This document shows, piece after piece, positions 8,789-16,370 of a stretch of 35,827 nt of DNA. The notes under the pieces are model-generated. The model searched no databases and had not been told where the DNA came from. It worked only from the letters and a program-made list of their open reading frames with translations. Made by a program: the position numbers and the translations under genes. Origin of the DNA: Xanthobacteraceae bacterium (GTDB lineage: Bacteria; Pseudomonadota; Alphaproteobacteria; Rhizobiales; Xanthobacteraceae); contig JAIESI010000228.1 of assembly GCA_019746135.1 (NCBI GenBank), forward strand, positions 1-35,827, written 5' to 3'. Position 1 is the first letter of the stretch; each line of letters starts with the position of its first letter.

Positions 8789-10004
8789 TGCCTTCGCCGA
8801 GCAGCGCCACGCCGCGCCGCGACAGCCGCTCGCGGGTGGCCTGCGGCAGCTGGCGGGCCGACTGCGCCCGCGGGTAGGGCATCTCGACGATCGCCTTGCC
8901 GTCCGGGTAGGTCGCCTGGTGCTCGTCCCAATTGTCGAAGGCGAGCCGGTCGGCGTTGTCGACGAAGGTCTCCGCCGGCACGTTCTCCGCGAGAATTAGC
9001 GAATGATCGCCGGTCTCGACGTGATAGTAGGTGAAGGTCGCGGGAACCTTGCCCTCGCGCGTGATCGAGAGGCCGTTCACCAGCGCGCCTGCCTGCACCA
9101 GCATACCGTCGAGCAGAACCGCGTGGTCGGGCGAAATCAGCAGGTCGCGCGACGGAACATTCTCGCCGAGCGCGCCGGCCCGGATGCGGATCGGCCAGAC
9201 CCGCGCCGGATCGGAGAACAGCCGCGACACGGTCTGGCGGCCGATCCAGACCACCGGCTCGGCGCGGTTGTCCGCCGTGAGCACGAGATCGCCCCGCTTC
9301 AGGGTCTCCACCGCGGCTTCGCCGTCGGGCGTGCGAATCATCGTGCCCGGCATGAAGCACACCGTCGATGTGAAGTCGTGTTCCGCCTCTGCCGAGTTGC
9401 CGGCGGCGTCGGCGACCGTCGCGCGGATGCTGTAGTCGTGGCCAGTCAGGGTCTGCGCCTGGGTTTGATTGAACGTCACGTTCCACGTGCCGTCTGCCGC
9501 GACCGTGGCGGTCTCGGTGAACAGCAGGTTGTTCAATCCGTCGTAGACCCCGACCTCGATGGGCTGTCCGTCGGCCCCGGTCGCGGTGCCGCTGACCTGC
9601 AACCCGCCTTGGGTCTCCGGGAAGGTGAGAACATCGTCGCCTTCAACCGTGTCGATTGCGACAACCGGTGCATTGGTGTCGATCCGGATGTTCTGCGTGT
9701 CCAGCGGATCCGACAGCGCGGACGGATCGCTGCCGTCGCTGACGATGATGGAGTAGTTGCCGTCGTTGAGCGGAAACGACGCGAGCGTGTCGAACGTCCA
9801 GAGGCCCGGGTCGCCTGGATTGATCGTCAGTGTGCCGAGGAAGACGGGCTCTGAAGACCCGGGCACGCTGAGCCAGAAGCCGAGATCACCGCTGCCGGCG
9901 GCAAGGCCGTTGATCGAGATCGTGTTGTCACTGGTGATGAAGTCGGTGTGGTTCTCGCCGGTGTCGCGGGAGATCGAAGCGACGGATGCGAAGCTGAAAG
10001 CCAT
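8772..10004 (-). CDS. Secreted-type protein with Ig-like region and Hint domain
   Basis: Protein of 410 residues with two parts. Residues 1-213 are Asp/Thr/Gly-rich and beta-type, with Ig-like segments (SISRDTGENHTDFITSDN; TFPETQGGLQVSGTATGADG; LTGHDYSIRATVADAAGNSA) like those of type I-secreted adhesins. Residues about 214-350 are a Hint_2 (Hedgehog/intein-type) domain: it starts at Cys216 (VCFMPGTMIRTPDGEA), has the block-B-like histidine His294 (LLISPDHAVLLDG), and ends HSLILAENVPAETF. Hint domains cleave the peptide bond before the cysteine, which would free the first 215 residues. There is no N-terminal signal peptide. It is the first gene of a two-gene unit with the TPR/glycosyltransferase gene. 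Autocleavage and export are inferred from the family. Confidence 0.82.
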   Translation of the reverse strand: MAFSFASVASISRDTGENHTDFITSDNTISINGLAAGSGDLGFWLSVPGSSEPVFLGTLTINPGDPGLWTFDTLASFPLNDGNYSIIVSDGSDPSALSDPLDTQNIRIDTNAPVVAIDTVEGDDVLTFPETQGGLQVSGTATGADGQPIEVGVYDGLNNLLFTETATVAADGTWNVTFNQTQAQTLTGHDYSIRATVADAAGNSAEAEHDFTSTVCFMPGTMIRTPDGEAAVETLKRGDLVLTADNRAEPVVWIGRQTVSRLFSDPARVWPIRIRAGALGENVPSRDLLISPDHAVLLDGMLVQAGALVNGLSITREGKVPATFTYYHVETGDHSLILAENVPAETFVDNADRLAFDNWDEHQATYPDGKAIVEMPYPRAQSARQLPQATRERLSRRGVALLGEGNVAAA

Positions 10005-10312
10005 GTGAGTGAGTCCCTCTGCCGTTGAACAAAACTACGCGGAATGTTTCATGGCCGTACAATGGTAGTATGTCAGGGAACCTCTGAAATATGGTGAAAG
10101 CGGGGACGAGCGGTCATCATTTTGTTCGTCACAAATGCGCAACCGATTTCAGGCGAGAGCCACAAGCAAATGCGCTGCGCATTTTCTGCCACGATGATCC
10201 GCACGCTGCGCAGCGCTGGTACGATCATCTTCCTGCGCGCACGCGATTTCGTGCAGGCGGATGGTAAGATTGTCCGCGCGGTGCTGCGAGCCGCGCGTTT
10301 GGGGGCGGAACA
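10005..10312. promoter_or_regulatory. Divergent intergenic region with two palindromes
   Basis: These 308 bp separate the Hint-domain gene (-) from the DUF2165 gene (+). I see no convincing protein. They hold two compact palindromes: AAATGCGC-T-GCGCATTT at 10168-10184, and a nested structure in which the perfect 12-mer CGCTGCGCAGCG (10204-10215) sits between the inverted arms GATGATC (10193-10199) and GATCATC (10223-10229). These could be operators or RNA hairpins; no binding protein can be named. Confidence 0.4.
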
Positions 10313-10822
10313 ATGCGCACGATCAGAATTGCGAAGGTCGCGCTGGTGGCCGCGATCGCATTGCATGCGAGCCTGGTGGTATTCGGCAACGTCACCGACT
10401 CCGCGATCAACTTTTCTTTCGTGCGGAACGTGATGTCGATGGACACGATCCTGCCCAGTTCGACCATCGGCTATCGTGCGATCAAAGTTCCAGCGCTGCA
10501 TCACGCTGCCTACGCGATGATCATTGCGGCTGAGTTTGTGACAGCCGTGCTGTGCTGGATCGGCGCGGTGCGTCTCGTCGGCGCTTTGCGCCCGAGCGGC
10601 GCCGCATTCAATCGGGCAAAGTCATTCGCGGTGGCGGGATTGCTCGTGGGCCTGCTCGTCTGGCAGGTCGGCTTCATCACCATCGGCGGCGAATGGTTCG
10701 GAATGTGGATGTCGCCGACCTGGAACGGAGTTCCCAGCGCATTCCGGCTGGTGATGATCGTTCTCGGGACGCTGATTTTCGTGGTGCTGCCGGACAGCGA
10801 TATGGAACCGGCGGTCAAATAG
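10313..10822 (+). CDS. DUF2165-family small integral membrane protein
   Basis: Protein of 169 residues with about four membrane segments (near residues 7-25, 65-87, 103-123 and 145-160). The stretch NVTDSAINFSFVRNVMSMDT and the downstream YRAIKVPALHHAAY are the conserved core of the DUF2165 family of predicted small membrane proteins, whose function is unknown. A GGGGGCGGA sequence lies just ahead of the ATG at 10313. The gene ends 11 bp before the lepA remnant that lies on the other strand, so it may belong to the same rearranged segment. Confidence 0.8.
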   Translation: MRTIRIAKVALVAAIALHASLVVFGNVTDSAINFSFVRNVMSMDTILPSSTIGYRAIKVPALHHAAYAMIIAAEFVTAVLCWIGAVRLVGALRPSGAAFNRAKSFAVAGLLVGLLVWQVGFITIGGEWFGMWMSPTWNGVPSAFRLVMIVLGTLIFVVLPDSDMEPAVK

Positions 10823-10833
10823 CGGCGCGGCTG

Positions 10834-11132
10834 TTAAACGTCCATCTTCAATGCCGCGATGAACGCCTCCTGCGGGATGTCGACCTTGTCGACTGCCGCA
10901 TGCGCTTCTTGCCTTCCGTCTGCTTGTCCAGAAGCTTGCGCTCGCGGGTGACGTCGCCGCCGTAGCACTTCGCGGTGACGTCCTCGCGGAAGGCGCGCCC
11001 GGTCTCGCGGGCGATGACCTTGCCGCCGATCGCCGCCTGGATCGGAATCTGGAACATGTGCGGCGGAATGAGCTCTTTGAGCTTCTCCGCCATGGCGCGA
11101 CCGCGGCTTCCGGCGTGCGTCCGGTGCACCAG
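10834..11132 (-). pseudogene. Frameshifted duplicate of the lepA 3' end
   Basis: About 299 bp on the minus strand reproduce the last roughly 100 codons of the intact lepA gene at 11826. The frame containing [35 protein letters not shown] and KLLDKQ is clearly LepA C-terminal domain. A one-base deletion near 10890 shifts the frame, and the end [20 protein letters not shown] is read in another frame. Homology stops near 11132 at the codons for LVHR, with unrelated sequence beyond. Substitutions against the intact copy are spread along the whole length, so this is a diverged copy and not a recent duplication. It has no start and cannot make LepA. Confidence 0.88.
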
Positions 11133-11309
11133 ACGGCAATCCTGGAGCTGCACCCGAGGAAGCAGGGGCTTCTGTTCAGAAAAGCGCTGCTGCACGGGGA
11201 GATTTGGGTCTGCTGAAAACGCGAAAGGGCAAAAGGGGCGGCGTAATCGCCGTAGCGCGCTCAAAATCAGCGTTCTATTGTTCCACAGGGGTACAAGCGG
11301 GGGCACGTT

Positions 11310-11804
11310 GTGAGGATCGTCGTTATTTCTTTTATTGTCTTGTTCGCTGCTGTTCAGCCCAGTCTGGCCCAGACCCGAATTCAAGCGGTCGAGATCGTCC
11401 GGCACGGCATTTACACGGCAGATGTTGTGTCGTCCGAGCGCGACAAGGATGGCGTCAACCAGAACGTTGCAACCAACATCAGACGCGCGGTCGATACGAC
11501 CAACATACCCCTGCAAGTCGGCGTGCGCTTCGGTATCGAGTACAAGGTGATCGGGGGGCCAGCCGACGCTGTCGTGTCGCTCAAGAAGGTTATGGAGTTT
11601 CCGCCAGCCGGTATTCGTTCGCCTGGCAGCGCGTCGCCGATCTATCGCAACGAACGAATGATATCTGCCAAAATTGGCCAGACCCACTACACCGGCATCA
11701 GCTTTAGCGAGCCGACCGATCTGGTTGCCGGCATTTGGATCATCCAGCTCTGGGATGGCCAGCGCAAACTTGCCGAGCAGAAATTTACCGCCGGGGCCCG
11801 CTAG
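11310..11804 (+). CDS. Exported protein with DUF3859-like domain
   Basis: Protein of 164 residues beginning with a signal peptide (residues 1-20, ending SLAQ). The remainder fits the DUF3859 pattern: [20 protein letters not shown], an [16 protein letters not shown] segment and a C-terminal [19 protein letters not shown] strand pair followed by KLAEQKF. The function of the family is not known. The start is a GTG at 11310 behind AGCGGGGG at about 6-8 bases. The gene sits between the lepA fragment and the 3' end of intact lepA and is visibly richer in A/T than its neighbours (the codons of its first 15 residues are mostly AT-rich), which suggests it arrived by transfer. Confidence 0.68.
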   Translation: MRIVVISFIVLFAAVQPSLAQTRIQAVEIVRHGIYTADVVSSERDKDGVNQNVATNIRRAVDTTNIPLQVGVRFGIEYKVIGGPADAVVSLKKVMEFPPAGIRSPGSASPIYRNERMISAKIGQTHYTGISFSEPTDLVAGIWIIQLWDGQRKLAEQKFTAGAR

Positions 11805-11825
11805 AAATCAGGCGCCCGGCCACGC

Positions 11826-13631
11826 TCACACATCCACCTTCAGCGCGGCAATGAACGCTTCCTGCGGGATGTCGACCTTGCCGTATTGGCGCATCTTCTT
11901 CTTGCCCTTCTTCTGCTTGTCGAGCAGCTTGCGCTTGCGGGTGACGTCGCCGCCATAGCACTTTGCCGTCACGTCCTTGCGCATCGCGCGCACGGTTTCA
12001 CGGGCAATGATCTTGCCGCCGATCGCGGCCTGGATCGGCACCTGGAACATGTGCGGCGGAATCAGCTCCTTGAGCTTCTCCACCATGGCGCGGCCGCGCT
12101 GCTCGGCGCGTGAGCGGTGCACCAGCATGGACAGCGCATCGACCGGCTCCTCGTTGACGAGGATCGACATCTTCACCAGGTCGGCTTCCTTATAGTCGGT
12201 CAGGTGATAGTCGAACGACGCGTAGCCCTTCGAGACCGACTTCAACCGGTCGTAGAAGTCGAACACCACTTCGTTGAGCGGCAGGTTGTATTTTGCCATG
12301 GCGCGGGTGCCGACATAGGTGAGCTCGACCTGCACGCCGCGCCGGTCCTGGCAGAGCTTCAGCACCGAGCCGAGATAGTCGTCGGGCGTCAGAATCGTCG
12401 CCTCGATCCATGGCTCCTGGATTTCGAGGATCTTCATCGGGTCGGGCATGTCGACCGGATTGTGAATCTCGATCTGCGAGCCGTCGCGCAGGTTCATCTT
12501 GTAGATGACCGACGGCGCGGTGGCGATGAGCTCGAGGTTGAATTCGCGCTCCAGGCGCTCCTGGATGATCTCCAGATGCAAGAGGCCGAGGAAGCCGCAG
12601 CGAAAGCCGAAGCCCAGTGCGGCGCTGGTCTCCATCTCGAAGCTGAAGCTCGCATCGTTGAGACGGAGCCTTCCCATCGCCGCCCGCAAATCCTCGAACG
12701 CCGCGGCATCGACCGGGAACAGGCCGCAGAACACCACCGGAATCGCCGGCTTGAAGCCGGGCAGCATTTCGTCGACCGGCTTGCGGTCATCGGTGATGGT
12801 GTCGCCCACGCGGGTGTCGGCGACCTCCTTGATGGCCGCCGTGAGATAGCCGATCTCGCCCGGGCCAAGCTCATCGACAGGCGTCAGCTTCGGGCGGAAC
12901 ACGCCGACGCGGTCCACGTCGTATGACGCACTGGTGCCCATCATGCGGATACGCTGGCCCTTCTTCAGGGTGCCGTCGACGATACGCACGAGCACGACGA
13001 CGCCGAGGTAGGCATCGTACCAGCTGTCGACGAGCAGCGCCTTGAGCGTCGCATGACGGTCACCCTTCGGCGGCGGCAGCCGGGTGACGATCGCTTCCAG
13101 CACGTCGGGCACGCCGAGGCCGGTCTTGGCCGAGATCATCAGCGCGTTCGAGGCGTCGATGCCGATGACGTCCTCGATCTGCTTCTTGACCTGCTCGGGC
13201 TCGGCGGCCGGCAGGTCGACCTTGTTCAGCACCGGCACGATTTCGTGGCCGGCGTCGATCGCGTGATAGACGTTGGCGAGCGTCTGCGCCTCGACGCCCT
13301 GGCTCGCGTCGACCACCAGCAGCGAGCCCTCGACCGCGGCCAGCGACCGGTTCACCTCGTAGGCGAAGTCGACATGGCCGGGCGTGTCGATCAGGTTCAG
13401 GACATAGTCCTTGCCGTCGCGCGCCCGGTAGTTGAGCCGGACGGTCTGCGCCTTGATGGTGATGCCGCGCTCGCGCTCGATATCCATCGAATCGAGCACC
13501 TGCTCGACCATTTCGCGCTCGGCGAGCGTGCCGGTGAGCTGGATCAGCCGGTCGGCAAGCGTCGACTTGCCGTGGTCGATATGCGCGACGATCGAGAAGT
13601 TGCGGATGTTGTCGATGGCGGAGGCCGTCAT
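11826..13631 (-). CDS. lepA: Elongation factor 4 (LepA), ribosome-associated GTPase
   Basis: Full-length LepA of 601 residues, the usual size. It is a translational GTPase that acts on stalled or pre-initiation ribosomes. The G domain starts [20 protein letters not shown] (P-loop residues about 16-24), followed by the DTPGH motif ([17 protein letters not shown]), NKVD ([10 protein letters not shown]), domains II-III ([20 protein letters not shown]) and the LepA-specific C-terminal domain ending [20 protein letters not shown]. The start ATG at 13631 has only a weak ribosome site. Its 3' end is the sequence that is duplicated at 10834-11132. Confidence 0.98.
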   Translation of the reverse strand: MTASAIDNIRNFSIVAHIDHGKSTLADRLIQLTGTLAEREMVEQVLDSMDIERERGITIKAQTVRLNYRARDGKDYVLNLIDTPGHVDFAYEVNRSLAAVEGSLLVVDASQGVEAQTLANVYHAIDAGHEIVPVLNKVDLPAAEPEQVKKQIEDVIGIDASNALMISAKTGLGVPDVLEAIVTRLPPPKGDRHATLKALLVDSWYDAYLGVVVLVRIVDGTLKKGQRIRMMGTSASYDVDRVGVFRPKLTPVDELGPGEIGYLTAAIKEVADTRVGDTITDDRKPVDEMLPGFKPAIPVVFCGLFPVDAAAFEDLRAAMGRLRLNDASFSFEMETSAALGFGFRCGFLGLLHLEIIQERLEREFNLELIATAPSVIYKMNLRDGSQIEIHNPVDMPDPMKILEIQEPWIEATILTPDDYLGSVLKLCQDRRGVQVELTYVGTRAMAKYNLPLNEVVFDFYDRLKSVSKGYASFDYHLTDYKEADLVKMSILVNEEPVDALSMLVHRSRAEQRGRAMVEKLKELIPPHMFQVPIQAAIGGKIIARETVRAMRKDVTAKCYGGDVTRKRKLLDKQKKGKKKMRQYGKVDIPQEAFIAALKVDV

Positions 13632-13697
13632 GGGCCGCAGATAACACCGCCATTGCGTTGCGGCAACGTCGAAAACGCCCCGGAATGCGAAGAAAGG

Positions 13698-14714
13698 CTA
13701 CTCCATCAATGTCTTGGCCTTCGCCGCCACGTCTCTCGGCGTCGCCAGGACCTTTTCGACGATTTTTTGCATTTTTTCGCCCAGCACGGGATCGATCTCG
13801 AAGCCGAGCTGCGTCGCCTCGGCGACAAATTCCGGGTCCTTCATGGTGGCGGCAAAGGCCGCCCGGAGCGCGGCGACGCGGTCGGCGGGCGCGGCGTTGG
13901 TGGCCATCGGCCGGCCGAACTGGGTGCCGGAGGCCACCAGCTCGATCAGCTGGCGCTCCTCCGGGGTGCGGGCCGCATCCTCGACCGAAGGCGCGTCGAG
14001 GTCGGGCGCGCGCGGGCCGGCCTGGGCGATCACGGTGATCTTTTTCTCCTTCAGCCAGTCGGCCTTGGTCGCCTTCCAGCTCGACCAGGTGTTGTTGCGC
14101 GCCTCGACCTCGCCGCGCTCCATCGCGAGGTTGATCTGGTTGCCGCCCGGATAGCCGGTGACGATCTTGAATTTGGTGCCGAGGAACTCGTTCATCATCG
14201 CCGGGTAGATGAACGTGATCGCGCCGCGGGCCGAGGCGCCAGCGACGATCTCCTTCTTGCGGGCGTCGTCGATGCTTTTCACGCCGGTGGTGTGCCAGAC
14301 CGCCATGGTCTCGACCGCGGGCGCGATCGAGCCGAGCCACTGCATCTGCGCGGCGTCGAACTGCACGCCCTGGATGCCGACCGCCTGCATCGCCGGAAAG
14401 GCATTGGCGATCATGCCGATGCCGGTGCCGTCCTTGGGCGCGACATTGTAGAGGTAGTTGATCATTCGCAGTCCGCCGGCACCGGTCATGTTCTGCGGCA
14501 CCACGGTGGGGTTGCCGGGAATGTGCTTGCCGATATGGCGGGCGACGAGGCGGGCCTGGATGTCGTACTCGCCGCCGACGCCCACGCCGATATAAACGTT
14601 GACGGTCTTGCCGCGATAGAATTCGGCGACGGATTGCGCCTGCGCGCCCTGCGCGCCCAGCAGCAGCGCCACTGCGCCGCAGGCGATCTTTATTCCGTGG
14701 TGCCCATTCCTCAT
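13698..14714 (-). CDS. Tripartite tricarboxylate transporter (Bug/TctC) periplasmic receptor
   Basis: Periplasmic solute-binding protein of 338 residues with a signal peptide (residues 1-27, ending GAQA-QS). The Bug-family signatures are present: YRGKTVNVYIGVGVGGEYDI near the N-terminus, PGNPTVVPQNMTGAGGLRMI, and YLYNVAPKDGTGIGM. Receptors of this type bind carboxylates or related ligands; here no cognate TctA/TctB membrane genes lie nearby, so it is an orphan receptor, as is common for the family. The ATG at 14714 follows GGGAGA at about 6 bases; the longer frame to 14780 overlaps the upstream gene and has no ribosome site. The ligand is unknown. Confidence 0.85.
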   Translation of the reverse strand: MRNGHHGIKIACGAVALLLGAQGAQAQSVAEFYRGKTVNVYIGVGVGGEYDIQARLVARHIGKHIPGNPTVVPQNMTGAGGLRMINYLYNVAPKDGTGIGMIANAFPAMQAVGIQGVQFDAAQMQWLGSIAPAVETMAVWHTTGVKSIDDARKKEIVAGASARGAITFIYPAMMNEFLGTKFKIVTGYPGGNQINLAMERGEVEARNNTWSSWKATKADWLKEKKITVIAQAGPRAPDLDAPSVEDAARTPEERQLIELVASGTQFGRPMATNAAPADRVAALRAAFAATMKDPEFVAEATQLGFEIDPVLGEKMQKIVEKVLATPRDVAAKAKTLME

Positions 14715-14776
14715 CGCGTTCTCCCGAAGGGTGGTTTCTTTGTTGTGAGCGTTAGTCGAGTTCGCCCCGCGAGTCA

Positions 14777-15559
14777 TCATCCCGTGTTGTCACGCTCGGG
14801 TGCCGGGTTGCGGTCCCATTGTATGTTCTTGTAGTCGAATCCCGTCTCGATCGTCGGCTTCACCACCGCGAAAAACGGCGAGACGTCGAAGTCGCGCGGC
14901 GTATACAGCGAATGGTGCCGGATGTGCAAAATCTCCCTGCGGCTCGCTTTGTCGACGCGGCGCACCTCCGGCAAAATCGGATAGCCGACGGACTCGAACG
15001 CCTGCGCGATCAGGCTCGAGCAGATCGCCCGCGTCGGCTCGCCGGAGCCCAGCGCGATCATGCGCCGCCGCCAGCGCGCCGGCACCGGCGGGTTCGGCAG
15101 GAAGAAGCGCATCAGGTCGAGAATGTTCTTGAGGTCGTAGGCGTAGCCGATCCGTTCGGAGACGTGGCGGATCACGCTGACGCGATCCTTGGGCGTCAAT
15201 CCGACCGGGCGGCAGATGCGGGTGTTGAACGTGTCGTACTTCGACAGCGGTGACGCGATCACGCCCTGGCCGAGCTCGGCCTCCACCAGCACCAGCGGTT
15301 CGCCGTTGCGCTCGCCAAGCCCGGCGCCGAGGCCGACATACATCGCCGCATGCGACCAGGTCGACTGCGTCAGATAGCGGATCGCCGAATTGATCTTGGA
15401 GCGCGCGCCCTCGACCAGCAGCACGTCGGCCGGCCGGATCGTCATGGCGACCAGCTCGGGTCGCGCGGCGGCATAGGGCTCATAGCCGCTCGTCGTCCTG
15501 GACAACTGGCGGGCGACGAGCTCCCCGACCTTGTCCAGCAGCGTGATGGTCGCCGACAT
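14777..15559 (-). CDS. YiiX/YebB-like permuted papain-fold amidase (C92 type)
   Basis: Protein of 260 residues resembling the permuted NlpC/P60-papain group (YaeF/YiiX, peptidase family C92). The candidate catalytic histidine is His70 in STWSHAAMYVG, followed by a VLVEAE strand (Glu93/Glu95), and the candidate nucleophile is Cys180 in TRAICSSLIAQAF; His before Cys is the permuted order. The likely substrate is an amide or ester bond in a lipid or cell-wall peptide. No signal peptide is seen. The ATG at 15559 is preceded by GGAG about 10 bases upstream. It starts 21 bp after the Imm11-like gene, so the two probably share a transcript. Confidence 0.75.
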   Translation of the reverse strand: MSATITLLDKVGELVARQLSRTTSGYEPYAAARPELVAMTIRPADVLLVEGARSKINSAIRYLTQSTWSHAAMYVGLGAGLGERNGEPLVLVEAELGQGVIASPLSKYDTFNTRICRPVGLTPKDRVSVIRHVSERIGYAYDLKNILDLMRFFLPNPPVPARWRRRMIALGSGEPTRAICSSLIAQAFESVGYPILPEVRRVDKASRREILHIRHHSLYTPRDFDVSPFFAVVKPTIETGFDYKNIQWDRNPAPERDNTG

Positions 15560-15580
15560 GCTAAAATTCTCCGGCCTCGA

Positions 15581-16222
15581 TCATGTCGACGGTCGCTGAA
15601 TCTCTACAAATCCGAAACCTCTAATCTTTTCTCTTTTAATTGCGGTCGCAAGCACGTCGTCAACAATATCCGTGCGTGCCGCGTATTTGGGGCGAAACGC
15701 GTGTGCCGCGCCGATCACCTCACGCCGCATTTTGACATCGATCAAGCGAAGATAATTCTTGAACGGTATGTCCTCCTGATAAAGAATCTTGGATTGCTCT
15801 TCGTCAACGCAGTCGAGCATGCGAACGATGTGGCACAGCCAAAAGGCGGGGCTGGGCTCGACGAATTTTCTGTCGTTGACCTCTGCACGCTCAAACGCAA
15901 AAGCCTCGCGATCCATTTGTTCGAAGAGTAACTTCGTGCGGTCCGACACCAGCCAAATCCCCAGGTCGATTGAATAGGCATCCCGCAACGGCCCACGCCG
16001 ATTTTTGCGTTCGACTACAATTTTAGGCGGCTCGGAAAACTGAATGCCACGGAACGGTTTGTCGTCTTGTGTTCGAAGCCCCGTCCTTAGAGTAGACTCG
16101 TTGGTCCAATCGACTGACGGAAATGTGGGTAGCCGAAAATCCACGTTAAGCTCGAAGTATCTTCGTTCGGCCGCGTCCGGGTCTGTCTCCGTTGTCGAGG
16201 ACTTCGCGACACTATTCATCAT
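15581..16222 (-). CDS. Imm11/DUF1629-like protein (candidate immunity protein)
   Basis: Protein of 213 residues without signal peptide. The middle and end fit the Imm11 (DUF1629) pattern: DLGIWLVSDRTKLLFEQMD, then FWLCHIVRMLDCVDEEQSK, a domain-closing AHAFRPKYAARTDIVDDVL and IRGFGFVEI. Imm11 proteins are predicted immunity proteins of polymorphic toxin systems and also occur alone. ATG codons at 16222 and 16219 are adjacent; AGGG lies about 8 bases upstream. Base composition is clearly lower in GC than the flanking genes, a sign of transfer. No toxin gene with a recognisable delivery domain is adjacent; the nearest enzyme is the amidase-like gene 21 bp downstream. Confidence 0.6.
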   Translation of the reverse strand: MMNSVAKSSTTETDPDAAERRYFELNVDFRLPTFPSVDWTNESTLRTGLRTQDDKPFRGIQFSEPPKIVVERKNRRGPLRDAYSIDLGIWLVSDRTKLLFEQMDREAFAFERAEVNDRKFVEPSPAFWLCHIVRMLDCVDEEQSKILYQEDIPFKNYLRLIDVKMRREVIGAAHAFRPKYAARTDIVDDVLATAIKREKIRGFGFVEIQRPST

Positions 16223-16370
16223 GACACTTGCCCTAGGCGCTCGGTGTTGCGCGAAGGTATGCCGGGGGTAGACCAAACTCAAATTTGATCTGGCCTTCGC
16301 TGCAGTGCCATATGGACCGCGTTGCCGGGACCGTGCCATAGAGACGGCGCTTCGCTGCATTCGGCCCGAG

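Noticed and set aside
7427..9034. A 535-residue plus-strand frame opposite the TPR and Hint genes
   Set aside because: It is a shadow of the conserved TPR and Hint domains on the other strand, with an Arg/Ala-rich composition.
10848..11687. A 279-residue minus-strand frame containing the LepA remnant
   Set aside because: Only its last part matches LepA; the rest is antisense to the DUF3859-like gene, and the LepA part is frameshifted, so it was called a pseudogene fragment.
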